53,380 nucleotides of DNA from an uncultured Clostridia bacterium (lineage in GTDB: Bacteria > Bacillota > Clostridia > Christensenellales > UBA1242), in NCBI GenBank assembly GCA_947593585.1, contig CANQDP010000001.1, positions 1 through 53,380 on the forward strand, written 5' to 3'. Every line of letters starts with the position of its first letter. Within the stretch, counting starts at the first letter, position 1. The notes under the pieces were generated by a model. It was not told the DNA's origin. It saw nothing but the letters and a program-made list of their open reading frames with translations, and ran no database searches. The position numbers and the translations under genes were made by a program. This document shows positions 23,120 to 31,110 of this stretch, in pieces.

Positions 23120-23482
23120 ATGAGCAAGTATTTTGATTATTTGTTGGAAAAAACAAAAGCACAGTTTGAGGGCAAAACGCATGAAGAAAAAGTGGAAATG
23201 CTTAAAGCCGAAGGCTATGATGAAGACAACATAAAATATATTGTGGACGGAAAATTAACTAAAAAATTAATCAAAAAAATTGCCAAAAAGGGCAGAGTGG
23301 GCGAGCATCAAATCCTTTTGGCAACGGACGAACGAAGTGAAATTTTGAAGGTTAAATTGCTCAGTCTTCCAGCGGGCGAGCGCGTGCAATATTTAATGGA
23401 TTGTGGGCTTGATGAGGAGTTTGCCACGCGCGTGGCTGGGCTAGTGCAGGAAATTGAAAATAGCAAAAAAACGATTGACTAA
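23120..23482 (+). CDS. Small protein of unknown function
   Basis: 120 residues, charged and helical, no signal peptide or membrane segment. It begins M-S-K-Y-F-D-Y-L-L-E-K-T-K and has a K-K-L-I-K-K-I-A-K-K-G-R-V-G stretch. Two segments of similar shape (E-K-V-E-M-L-K-A-E-G-Y-D-E-D-N-I and E-R-V-Q-Y-L-M-D-C-G-L-D-E-E-F-A) suggest an internal duplication of a helix-turn-helix-like hairpin. Not recognised. ATG 23120 has TAGGAG upstream. The stop overlaps the -35 box of the next gene. Confidence 0.75.
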   Translation: MSKYFDYLLEKTKAQFEGKTHEEKVEMLKAEGYDEDNIKYIVDGKLTKKLIKKIAKKGRVGEHQILLATDERSEILKVKLLSLPAGERVQYLMDCGLDEEFATRVAGLVQEIENSKKTID

Positions 23483-23503
23483 AACGAGAGCGAGAGTTAT
23501 AAT
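23475..23503 (+). promoter_or_regulatory. Promoter of gene 23559-24413
   Basis: TTGACT (23475-23480), 17 bp, TATAAT (23498-23503). Confidence 0.75.
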
Positions 23504-23515
23504 TTTAAAGTAAAA

Positions 23516-23522
23516 TGTCGAA
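23516..23522 (+). promoter_or_regulatory. Second candidate 0A box
   Basis: TGTCGAA, perfect core, just downstream of the predicted transcription start (about 23510) of the next gene, where a bound regulator would repress. Confidence 0.35.
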
Positions 23523-23558
23523 ATTAAATTTTTGCACATACTAATTTAAGGAGGGTTT

Positions 23559-24413
23559 ATGCCAACAGGACATTCTTCTGGCGGTGGTTCTAGCCACACA
23601 GGTGGAGGCATTGGTGGTGGTTCTAGTCACGGAATTGGAAATTCGAGCAGAATGTGGCACGGCAGGCCGATGCCTCACGGACCGGGCATTGTGATAATTA
23701 ATAATAGACCATATCGAATGAGCGGCGGAGCAAGCGCAGGCTTTTTCATAACAATGTTTTTAGTGTTTATCTTCATTTTTGCTGCCATGGGTGGCGGAAT
23801 AATGATGGGGTCTGCTTCAAGCACTAAAAACACAATTTCTTATGATTTCATTAGATATCAAGATTTGGTGCGCATGGCGTCAAATCACGAAGATAGAATT
23901 GTGGAAGGTGAAATTAAATCAATCGAGCCGGGCTATGGAAAGTTTAGAGTGATTTATGAATTTAACTATGGCAGAGAAGAGATTGAAGGATATTCATTTT
24001 ATGTCTACACAAAAGAGAAATTAGACCAACTAGGTTATGACGTGGGTGAAGAAATCGAACTTGCCTTAGATATGTCTTACACAATTGGTGGCGAGCCAGA
24101 TTCTGTGCCAACCGATATTGTGAATTTTGACGTTACAGACGATGGCGAATATATTAGTGCGAATAGGTCATTCACTGTGGGCATTGTGCTCCTTGTGGGT
24201 GGCATTGCGCTCACTGTGGCATGCTTCATTGCAAGCAGCATGATTAAAAAGAAATTTGCAAAGCCTTATGAAGAAGAAGCAAATCCAACCACCACGGCTA
24301 GCACTTCAAATCAAACGCCTAAGGACGAAGCAGTTTATTGCCAATATTGCGGGGCACGCATTAACAAAGACGATAGGAAATGCCCAGAATGTGGCGCAAA
24401 AAATAATCAATAA
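23559..24413 (+). CDS. Membrane protein with Gly/Ser-rich N-terminus and C-terminal zinc ribbon
   Basis: 284 residues. Residues 1-60 are rich in Gly, Ser and His (G-G-G-S-S-H repeats), then a membrane segment (about 61-82), a 130-residue beta-rich middle domain resembling a DUF3592-type fold (V-E-G-E-I-K-S-I-E-P-G...Y-E-F-N-Y-G...Y-S-F-Y-V-Y), a second membrane segment (about 207-228), and a C-terminal zinc ribbon C-Q-Y-C-G...C-P-E-C-G. The two membrane segments put the middle domain on one side and both ends on the other. Function unknown. Shine-Dalgarno AAGGAGG. Confidence 0.75.
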   Translation: MPTGHSSGGGSSHTGGGIGGGSSHGIGNSSRMWHGRPMPHGPGIVIINNRPYRMSGGASAGFFITMFLVFIFIFAAMGGGIMMGSASSTKNTISYDFIRYQDLVRMASNHEDRIVEGEIKSIEPGYGKFRVIYEFNYGREEIEGYSFYVYTKEKLDQLGYDVGEEIELALDMSYTIGGEPDSVPTDIVNFDVTDDGEYISANRSFTVGIVLLVGGIALTVACFIASSMIKKKFAKPYEEEANPTTTASTSNQTPKDEAVYCQYCGARINKDDRKCPECGAKNNQ

Positions 24414-24441
24414 AAAAAAGGTGGCTCTGCCACCATTTTTT
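24412..24441. terminator. Bidirectional terminator
   Basis: GGTGGC-TCT-GCCACC (24420-24434) with A8 before and T6 after; shared with the convergent glycosyltransferase gene. Confidence 0.9.
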
Positions 24442-25846
24442 ATGCGTGCTTGATTAGGCTGAAATTTGCATCTTGCGACACAATCACATATTCAAATTCA
24501 ATCTCTTTAAGGTTTTCGTTTGGCAAAATTAAGAAGGCGTCTTGGTCATTTTCAAAAGCGGACACGCCTCCGCTTAGGCAGGTTGCATCTAGTTTTAACT
24601 CCGCACACAGCAAATCTCCCTGCGCCCAACTCCCTTCGCCATACATATAAATTTCTGCCGATTGCACATCAAGGCTGTTTATAAAGTTTTGCATAGTGTT
24701 TTCTTTCTTTTTCAAAACAGGAGGCATGGTGTGGATTGCCACGAGCAAAAACACACACATTGGCACGAGCAAAAACCACCGTGAATTTTTGCAAAGTTTA
24801 GATAGCCCACTGCATGCCAAAATCAAAAGCGGGATAAAGCAAGGGAAAACATACCAATCAAGCCTGGTGCTTGAAAGGGTGAATAAAAGCAAATTTGAAA
24901 GCATTGCGCATAGGCAACCAATTTCCACATAACTAAATTTTTCTTTGTGTGCACATTTCAAATAAAACCCAACAGCCATAAAAATTAAGCATAAGAAACT
25001 GCCCCAGCACCAAGTTAGCAACAAGAAATAGAACGGAGCAGGGTTCAAATGTCCTTCTATGGCGTTAGATGACCTATTCAATAAATCATATTCAAACATG
25101 AGCCTAAAAAACTTAAATCCGTCAAATTGAAATCGTGCGATTGCCCAAATCAAAATAGGAGCGATTGAGCAAGCAAAGAAAATCAAAATTCTATGCCATT
25201 TAAGCCTTTTAAATCCATTTGTGAAAACGAGATAGAAGAAAATTGTTGGCACAAGCACAAACGCGTGCCAGCTCTTAGTTAGAAAGCATAGGGCAAACAT
25301 TAAGCCAGAGAGATATATCCAATTTGGATTATCTTCAGTTTTCATCATGGCAATTATGGAAATGGTGAAAAATAGCAAGAAAATGGCGTCCGCATCACCA
25401 GATAAAAAACAATGCCCAGCAAAAAGGAAATCAAATGAAATAAAAATTAAAAGAGAAGCGATGCTGTACCCCCCCCCATAGCGTTTTTTGATGAACAGCG
25501 ACACAATTATTGCAATCAGCACACATGATAGGGCGGAGAAAAATCTCAAACCAAAAGCGTTATAGCCAAATATTTTATAGCCCAGCATAATTGCATAATA
25601 ACTTATTGGTGGCTTTAAGTTCCAATAGTCTAGGCTGCCGGCATAATAGTTGGCAATATAGTTGTGTTGCCTTAGCATTTCATAGGCGTTCACGCCGTGC
25701 CGAGCTTCGTCCCAATCTGCAATCGGGCGCACACTTCCCCTAATTCCTAAAAACACCACCACAGAAATCACAACAATCATAAAAAACCAAGCGAGCCAAA
25801 AACTCACCGTCTGCTTTATGTTGATTTGCGATTTTGCATTTCCCAT
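24440..25846 (-). CDS. Membrane glycosyltransferase of the GT39/ArnT (PMT) type, contains G9 tract
   Basis: 468 residues with about 10 membrane segments. The first extracytoplasmic loop has W45-D-E-A-R-H-G, matching the catalytic D-E region of ArnT and PMT glycosyltransferases, followed by N-Y-Y-A-G-S-L-D-Y-W-N-L-K-P-P, the family's conserved Y-x-x-K-P-P motif. These enzymes move a sugar from a polyprenyl-phosphate donor to lipid or protein on the outer face. Nine G in a row encode G124-G-G126; a change of one base would truncate the protein near residue 130. The start ATG overlaps the alaS stop region (TAA-A-ATG) with no strong Shine-Dalgarno, so translation is coupled to alaS. Confidence 0.85.
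   Translation of the reverse strand: MGNAKSQINIKQTVSFWLAWFFMIVVISVVVFLGIRGSVRPIADWDEARHGVNAYEMLRQHNYIANYYAGSLDYWNLKPPISYYAIMLGYKIFGYNAFGLRFFSALSCVLIAIIVSLFIKKRYGGGYSIASLLIFISFDFLFAGHCFLSGDADAIFLLFFTISIIAMMKTEDNPNWIYLSGLMFALCFLTKSWHAFVLVPTIFFYLVFTNGFKRLKWHRILIFFACSIAPILIWAIARFQFDGFKFFRLMFEYDLLNRSSNAIEGHLNPAPFYFLLLTWCWGSFLCLIFMAVGFYLKCAHKEKFSYVEIGCLCAMLSNLLLFTLSSTRLDWYVFPCFIPLLILACSGLSKLCKNSRWFLLVPMCVFLLVAIHTMPPVLKKKENTMQNFINSLDVQSAEIYMYGEGSWAQGDLLCAELKLDATCLSGGVSAFENDQDAFLILPNENLKEIEFEYVIVSQDANFSLIKHA
25469..25477 (-). repeat. G9 tract (C9 on plus) in the glycosyltransferase gene
   Basis: Nine consecutive C on the plus strand, G on the coding strand, in frame as three Gly codons between two Tyr codons. 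Confidence 0.9.
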
Positions 25847-25847
25847 T

Positions 25848-27677
25848 TTACTTATTATTTATTGTGGCCTTAATGCGCCTAACACCTGCCGAAACAGCCT
25901 CTTGCTTTGCAATGCGGAAGTTCACAAGTTCGCTTGTGTTTTCAGCGTGCGGACCGCCACAAATTTGGAAGTCCACATCTCCAATTCTATAAACGGACAC
26001 AATTTCGTCATCTTCTGCCTTGTGAATGCCATACGCTCCTTGCGCCTTTGCCTCTTTTAGTGGCAATTCAACGCGCTCCACTTTGATGTGGCGGTTTATG
26101 GCGTCATTCACAAACTTTTCAAGGGTTTGCACTTCATCGTCAGTAAGTTTTCTATCAAAATTGAAGTCAAAACGCAGGCGTTCGCTCGTGATGTTGCTTC
26201 CTTTTTGCTCAATGCCTGTGCCAAACATCTTTCTAAGACCAGCAAGCAATAGGTGGCAAGCCGTGTGCAAACGAGTTGTCCACACACTATCATCGGCTAA
26301 TCCGCCCTTAAACACACCAGCATTTGTGGTGCGAGCCAATTCTTGATGTTGCTTAAACGCTTCGTTGAAGCCGTCTATATCCACATTTAATCCGCGCTCG
26401 GTTGCCATCTCTTGCGTCAACTCGATTGGGAAGCCAAAAGTGTCATAGAGCCTAAAAGCGCTCTTGCCATTAATCGTGTTTTCAGGCACAAAATTTGGGT
26501 TGGTGCGCATAAATTGATTTTTCCTATCAATGCCGTTCACCACTTTTTCAAACTCTTTTTCGCCCAATTCAAGCGTTTTATTAAACTTGTCAATTTCCGC
26601 TTTAATGCTTGCCAAAATATATTCTTCTTTTTCCACCAATAGAGGATAAGCCTCATTATAAACTTCGTTGATGTAGATTTTTGCAATTTCAAGCAAGTTT
26701 TCGGTTGGCAAACCAATCTTTTTGGCGTGCCTGATTGCTCGGCGCATTATACGGCGCAAAATGTATCCCGCACCAACATTGCTTGGCAAAATGCCGTTTT
26801 CATCACCGATGAGCATAACGCTTGTGCGCATGTGGTCGGCAATTATTCGCATAGAGCGAGTTTGTGCATCATTTTCGCCATATTTGATGTTTAACGCCTT
26901 TTCAATGTGCGAAATCACGCCCGTGAATAAGTCGGTTTTATATCCGTCCGTAACGCCATTTAAAAACATCAACATTCGCTCGAAGCCAAAGCCTGTGTCC
27001 ACATTCTTATTTTCAAGCGGTGTGTATTTATTGCCCGCGAGTTTTTTATATTGCATATACACATCGTTGCCAATTTCCACAAATCTGCCACACTTGCAAT
27101 TAATGTCGCACTTGCCTGCGTGGGTAGGCTTGTCCCAACGAGGGTAAAACCATTCATTGTCGGGTCCGCAAGGAGTGTTCACAGTGCCGTCCAACTCCCA
27201 CCAATTATCTTTTAAATAATAAATATTTTCCTTTTTAATGCCCAAGTTTTGCAAAAGAGTGGCGGTTTCTTCATCTCTAGGGGCACTCTCATTCCCCGCA
27301 AAAACAGTTGAGCAGATTTTGTTCTTATCCAGCCCAAACACTTTGGTTAAAAGCTCAAACGACCACGCCGTTTTTTCTTTTTTGAAATAGTCGCCAAGGC
27401 TCCAATTTCCCATCATTTCAAAGAAGGTGAAATGAGTTGGGTCGCCCACCTCGTCAATGTCCACCGTGCGCATGCAACCCTGCACATTGGTTAGCCTCTT
27501 TCCCTTTGGGTGAGGTTTGCCGAGCAAATAGGGCATTAACGGTTGCATTCCTGCCACATTAAACATAACGCCCGTTTCACCATCGCCAATGAGCGACACT
27601 GCGCCAATGTTCACGTGTCCACGCTCTTCATAAAATTTAAGCCACTTTTCTCTTAATTCTTTGCTTGTGATTTTCAT
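25848..27677 (-). CDS. alaS: Alanyl-tRNA synthetase, short form without the C-terminal domain
   Basis: 609 residues against about 875 in E. coli. The catalytic domain (about 1-260) has R-x-K-W-L-x-F-Y-E-x-x-G-H, the long motif-2 segment T-F-F-E-M-M-G-N-W-S-L-G-D-Y-F, and motif 3 D-T-G-F-G-F-E-R. The tRNA-recognition helices follow, then the editing domain with H-T-A-C-H and C-G-G-P-H as zinc ligands. It stops just after the editing domain: the coiled coil and DHHA1 (C-Ala) part are missing. The stop is followed immediately by the next start, so this is not a frameshift. Shine-Dalgarno AGAGGG. Confidence 0.93.
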   Translation of the reverse strand: MKITSKELREKWLKFYEERGHVNIGAVSLIGDGETGVMFNVAGMQPLMPYLLGKPHPKGKRLTNVQGCMRTVDIDEVGDPTHFTFFEMMGNWSLGDYFKKEKTAWSFELLTKVFGLDKNKICSTVFAGNESAPRDEETATLLQNLGIKKENIYYLKDNWWELDGTVNTPCGPDNEWFYPRWDKPTHAGKCDINCKCGRFVEIGNDVYMQYKKLAGNKYTPLENKNVDTGFGFERMLMFLNGVTDGYKTDLFTGVISHIEKALNIKYGENDAQTRSMRIIADHMRTSVMLIGDENGILPSNVGAGYILRRIMRRAIRHAKKIGLPTENLLEIAKIYINEVYNEAYPLLVEKEEYILASIKAEIDKFNKTLELGEKEFEKVVNGIDRKNQFMRTNPNFVPENTINGKSAFRLYDTFGFPIELTQEMATERGLNVDIDGFNEAFKQHQELARTTNAGVFKGGLADDSVWTTRLHTACHLLLAGLRKMFGTGIEQKGSNITSERLRFDFNFDRKLTDDEVQTLEKFVNDAINRHIKVERVELPLKEAKAQGAYGIHKAEDDEIVSVYRIGDVDFQICGGPHAENTSELVNFRIAKQEAVSAGVRRIKATINNK

Positions 27678-27697
27678 ATTTCCCTCTTAAAACATCA

Positions 27698-27726
27698 ATT
27701 AAAGCACAAATCTAAAAATTTGTCAA
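27698..27726 (-). promoter_or_regulatory. Promoter of alaS-GT39
   Basis: TTGACA (27726-27721), 17 bp, TTTAAT (27703-27698); leader about 14 nt. Confidence 0.75.
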
Positions 27727-27730
27727 TCTT

Positions 27731-28381
27731 TTATAATTTTAGCAAGGTTTTTATCTCGCTATGAATGTCCTCAATAGGCTTTATATTGCCATTTTTTGAG
27801 CAGTCCACAGTTATCCAGCCAAACTTCTTTGCCACATATTTTGCCCGCTCATAAGCGGTTTTTAAATGGTCGAAATTGCTTTCGTAAATATCTTGCTTTT
27901 TGCTGCCTTTATCTTTTAGTTCCGCACGGGTGGCGGCGAGTTTGCTGCTAATCTCCACAGGCACATCTAAAAATAAAATTTTATCCGGCCTTGGCAGTTT
28001 CAACACATCAAATTCAAAATGGTCCACCCACTCTAAAAATTTGTTTAATTCCTCTTCGCCGTGCGTGAGCGCCGCTTGATGAATCATGCTAGAAGGCGTG
28101 TATCTATCCAGCAAAACATAATCATATTCAGCCAAATTATATTTTGAAATTGTGGTGAGCCTATCCACCGCAAAAAGAGCATTCACTTGATATGGGTCTA
28201 ACTTTTCAATTCCATTAAACTCGCCCGCCAAATACATTTTTACAGGCTCGCAACCCCTACTTTCATAGTTGGGGAAGGATAGGCTGAGGCATTTAAACCC
28301 GCGGCTAGATAAATATTCGTGCAATAATTTAGTTTGAGTTGCCTTGCCCGAGCCGTCTGTGCCCTCAATGTTTATAATCAT
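27731..28381 (-). CDS. tmk: Thymidylate kinase
   Basis: 216 residues. It phosphorylates dTMP to dTDP. The P-loop G-T-D-G-S-G-K-A-T-Q is at 7-16, followed by L-x-F-P-N-Y as the substrate-binding segment, the L-L-D-R-Y-T-P-S-S motif, and a lid with R-A-E-L-K-D-K-G-S-K-K. The start ATG at 28381 has GAGGTGG just upstream; the earlier frame start is not supported. About 50 bp separate it from alaS, which has its own promoter. Confidence 0.93.
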   Translation of the reverse strand: MIINIEGTDGSGKATQTKLLHEYLSSRGFKCLSLSFPNYESRGCEPVKMYLAGEFNGIEKLDPYQVNALFAVDRLTTISKYNLAEYDYVLLDRYTPSSMIHQAALTHGEEELNKFLEWVDHFEFDVLKLPRPDKILFLDVPVEISSKLAATRAELKDKGSKKQDIYESNFDHLKTAYERAKYVAKKFGWITVDCSKNGNIKPIEDIHSEIKTLLKL

Positions 28382-28401
28382 ACGCCACCTCAATCTTTTA
28401 G

Positions 28402-28430
28402 AGTATATCAAATTTGGCAGTTTTTTACAA
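28402..28430 (-). promoter_or_regulatory. Promoter of tmk
   Basis: TTGTAA (28430-28425), 17 bp, TATACT (28407-28402). Confidence 0.55.
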
Positions 28431-28484
28431 ACAAAACGGACAAAATTCTAAATATTTTTAGTTTGAAAAAATTGCTTTTATCCT

Positions 28485-28513
28485 TTGACAAATGTTTAAT
28501 AATAATTTAAAAT
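28485..28513 (+). promoter_or_regulatory. Promoter of the DUF4097-like gene, leaderless type
   Basis: TTGACA (28485-28490), 17 bp, TAAAAT (28508-28513), then AGAGGT and ATG 28520. The AGAGGT would lie at or upstream of the transcription start. Confidence 0.65.
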
Positions 28514-28519
28514 AGAGGT

Positions 28520-30046
28520 ATGAAGAATTTTTGGAAGTATTTTTCCTTAACAGTTTTGCTATTGTTTGGCTTGCTTTGTGTGGGTGTGCTCTATATGTTT
28601 TTCGTTGGCGCGCCACTTTTTAATATTAGATATGTTGGCTATAATAAAGACCACACTTCGTCCAGCTATGTGGTTGGGGGCGACACGGGCATAGACACAA
28701 TTAGCCTAACCAATCGCAATTTTGATGTTAGATTCCTTGCCACAAAGGCGGAAGATAATTCTGTTTCACTCAAAGTGCACAATGGTGTGTTTGGCTTCAC
28801 CACAGTTGCCAATAGCCAGCTTGAAATTAGCGAAAAGGTGGAAGGCAATGTGTTGAAGTTTGAAGTAACTGAGCCACACGGCTTTGCTGCGGTGGGCAGT
28901 TCGTATATCGAAATTAGGCTTCCAAAAGAAGAGAGCATCAATCTTGTGCTCGTCAACGAGGGCGCAACCACCACAATAAAATCTAAAACCACCACAATAA
29001 CCCGCCTGAGTTACACCACAAAATCTGGCAATTTTGATTTCCAAACGGGCAAGATGGATGGAATTATGGACTTGAATCTCGGTAGGGCAAAATTTACCAT
29101 TCAGCAGGCTGTGGAAACGGCAAATAACCGAGTAAACTTAAAAATGACGAGTGGCAGTTTTGATTGCTCATCTCATGAATTTGGCACTATCAACCTTATT
29201 TCCAGCACCAGCGGTGTGATTAGAGCAAAAAAATGTGATAGCCTGCAGGGTGAAAACGAAAATGCGGGTGGCAGCATCACTGTGGGTGAAGTGGGCAACG
29301 CAAACATTGAGGCAGGGGACACAAATGTTAGCCTCACCTCGCTCGGCTCGGGCACAATCCTTATAAGCAAATCGGGCAGCATCTCAGTGAATGAGGTGAA
29401 GGGCACAGCAAGGCTAGTTGTGGAGGATGGAGATCTTTATGTTGGCAAGGCTTCTTGCGAAAATGGAGTAACCGAATTGTTTGTAAAATCAGGCTCGGGA
29501 GATATCACCGTGGCAGACGCTTTCGGCAATGTGAACGCAAGCAGCAAATCTGGCAATATAAATGTAACATTCAACGAGGGAGCAAATCATTTCAGCATTC
29601 CGCCAGCACCAACTTGTGCACGCAGATTTTTTGGCAAAACTGAAACGGGCAGAATTGAAGCACATGGAGCAGAGAACATCAACATAGAAATCACAGGGAA
29701 AGGCTCGGCTTTCATGTATCTTGAAAATGTGTTTGGCTCAAACTCTGTGAGTGGCGGTGAAGGTGAAGTGTATGTGGAAATTAAAGAATTAACCAAAACC
29801 CAACTCCTAGATGCCGGGCTGGCAGCAGATGGCTGGGCGCACTACACGCTCACCACTCAATCTGGTTCGGGAGATGTTAGTGTGAACCTATCACAAACTG
29901 AAACGCAAAACACAGGGGGCTACACCACTCGTGCCGAGCGCACCACAGTGGTCAATGACAACGGCACTTCGGCAAGCAACACGCTTTCAGTAACCACCAC
30001 TTCCGGCAGATTGAAGATTAGGGACACAATCACAAGGCTGTTCTAA
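28520..30046 (+). CDS. Membrane-anchored surface protein with DUF4097-like beta-helix
   Basis: 508 residues. One N-terminal membrane segment (about 8-31), then an extracellular part with repeated short strands of the kind L-x-V-x-x-x-S-G-x-I/V-x-V (for example V-K-S-G-S-G-D-I-T-V, S-S-K-S-G-N-I-N-V, T-T-T-S-G-R-L-K-I). This S-G-D/N-I ladder is typical of DUF4097 (putative adhesin) proteins that form a beta-helix. Function unknown; likely cell-surface. Monocistronic with a terminator. Confidence 0.75.
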   Translation: MKNFWKYFSLTVLLLFGLLCVGVLYMFFVGAPLFNIRYVGYNKDHTSSSYVVGGDTGIDTISLTNRNFDVRFLATKAEDNSVSLKVHNGVFGFTTVANSQLEISEKVEGNVLKFEVTEPHGFAAVGSSYIEIRLPKEESINLVLVNEGATTTIKSKTTTITRLSYTTKSGNFDFQTGKMDGIMDLNLGRAKFTIQQAVETANNRVNLKMTSGSFDCSSHEFGTINLISSTSGVIRAKKCDSLQGENENAGGSITVGEVGNANIEAGDTNVSLTSLGSGTILISKSGSISVNEVKGTARLVVEDGDLYVGKASCENGVTELFVKSGSGDITVADAFGNVNASSKSGNINVTFNEGANHFSIPPAPTCARRFFGKTETGRIEAHGAENINIEITGKGSAFMYLENVFGSNSVSGGEGEVYVEIKELTKTQLLDAGLAADGWAHYTLTTQSGSGDVSVNLSQTETQNTGGYTTRAERTTVVNDNGTSASNTLSVTTTSGRLKIRDTITRLF

Positions 30047-30068
30047 AAGCAAATTAATAGAAAAATAT

Positions 30069-30098
30069 CACCCACGCTCGCACAGCGTGGGTGTTTAA
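30069..30098 (+). terminator. Terminator after the DUF4097-like gene
   Basis: CACCCACGCT-CGCAC-AGCGTGGGTG (30069-30093), then TTTAATT. Very stable stem, weak U tract. Confidence 0.8.
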
Positions 30099-30129
30099 TT
30101 AAGAATTTTAAAATTTTTTTTAAAAATAG

Positions 30130-30158
30130 TGGACAAATTTTATTTCAATTACTATAAT
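30130..30158 (+). promoter_or_regulatory. Promoter of the zinc-ribbon gene
   Basis: TGGACA (30130-30135), 17 bp, TATAAT (30153-30158). Confidence 0.7.
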
Positions 30159-30182
30159 ATACTAGACAAAAGGGAGGAAGTT

Positions 30183-30701
30183 ATGCCAAGAGCATCTAAA
30201 CCTGTTTGGATATTATGCCCAAGATGTGAATTAAACTATATCAAAAAGAGTGATAAGTTTTGCCCTGTTTGCAAAAGAGAAATGAAATTAGTGCAGTCAA
30301 ATGAGGATGATATTGGAGATTTGGAGCTCTGCCCTATTTGCAAAATTAATTTTGTGCAGAGCGACCAAGAAATTTGCGATAGTTGCAAGCAAGAGTTGGG
30401 CATTCAAGAAAATGCCGAAGGGGATGAAAAGGAACTTGCAGATTGGCACAAATATATTTCGGACGATGATGACGAGGAAGAAGATGATGAAGATGACCTC
30501 ACAGACGATGTCTATGATAAAGACGAGGTGGAAACTTCTTCAGGCTTAGACGAGTTTGATTTTGCAGACGATCTTGTGGATGACGGAATAATGGACGATG
30601 ATGACGCCGACCTCAAATTAGATGACCTAGACGATGAAGACGAGGACGAGGACGACGATGACGAATATGATGATGACGATGATGACGATGACGATTATTA
30701 A
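30183..30701 (+). CDS. Double zinc-ribbon protein with long acidic tail
   Basis: 172 residues. Two zinc-ribbon halves: C-P-R-C...C-P-V-C (about 12-33) and C-P-I-C...C-D-S-C (about 52-70), each with two C-x-x-C pairs. The remaining 95 residues are very acidic and end in an almost pure Asp/Glu/Tyr run. The upstream codons from 30129 cover the promoter; ATG 30183 has GGGAGG. Soluble. Acidic tails of this kind are seen in basic-protein or nucleic-acid mimics and chaperones; no function can be assigned. Confidence 0.8.
   Translation: MPRASKPVWILCPRCELNYIKKSDKFCPVCKREMKLVQSNEDDIGDLELCPICKINFVQSDQEICDSCKQELGIQENAEGDEKELADWHKYISDDDDEEEDDEDDLTDDVYDKDEVETSSGLDEFDFADDLVDDGIMDDDDADLKLDDLDDEDEDEDDDDEYDDDDDDDDDY
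30639..30698 (+). repeat. GAC/GAT-rich low-complexity run encoding the acidic tail
   Basis: Nearly every codon is GAY or GAR; slippage-prone. Confidence 0.7.
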
Positions 30702-30721
30702 AATATAAATGTGAAAAATAT

Positions 30722-30752
30722 GTCTTAATTTGCCGATTAAGACTATTTTTTT
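30722..30752 (+). terminator. Terminator after the zinc-ribbon gene
   Basis: GTCTTAAT / ATTAAGAC (30722-30743) then TATTTTTTTT. Confidence 0.85.
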
Positions 30753-30786
30753 TGTTTTAAGGAAAAATAGTTTTGGAAGGTGAATT

Positions 30787-31023
30787 ATGAAGAAAATGCC
30801 AAACACGGTGGATAGCGTCAAACAAAAAATTTTAGAGCTAAAAGGCAAAGAGGTGCACCTTCACATAAATAGAGGAAGGCGCAAGGTGGCAACTTTTAGA
30901 GCCACCATTGAAGATGTGTATTATAGTGTTTTCACAGTGAAGTCCTGCGAGGTGGAAAATTTCATTTCAACCTTTTCTTATAACGACATCTTGTGTGGCG
31001 AAGTGAAAATCTCAAACGAGTAG
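30787..31023 (+). CDS. veg: Veg-family protein
   Basis: 78 residues. The pattern G-K-x-V-x-L-H-x-N-R-G-R-R-K-x...A-T-I-E-D-V-Y-x-S-V-F-T-V...F-S-Y-N-D-I-L matches the Veg (DUF1021) family, including the basic G-R-R-K block and the S-Y-x-D-x-L end. Veg is a small abundant Firmicutes protein; in B. subtilis it is linked to biofilm matrix expression and spore outgrowth. Shine-Dalgarno GGAAGGTG. No clear promoter lies between it and the preceding terminator, so it may depend on readthrough or a promoter I cannot see. Confidence 0.88.
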   Translation: MKKMPNTVDSVKQKILELKGKEVHLHINRGRRKVATFRATIEDVYYSVFTVKSCEVENFISTFSYNDILCGEVKISNE

Positions 31024-31039
31024 AATTTGGCAGTAATAG

Positions 31040-31069
31040 TTGACTTTTAGCGCTCTTTTAATCTATAAT
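31040..31069 (+). promoter_or_regulatory. Promoter of the hisS-HD-HD operon
   Basis: TTGACT (31040-31045), 18 bp, TATAAT (31064-31069). Confidence 0.75.
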
Positions 31070-31110
31070 TGATTAAGAGAGTTTTTTATTTGCTCTATAA
31101 GGAGAATGTT

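Noticed and set aside
30129..30182. Longer frame before the zinc-ribbon gene
   Set aside because: It overlaps the -35 and -10 boxes; ATG 30183 follows GGGAGG.
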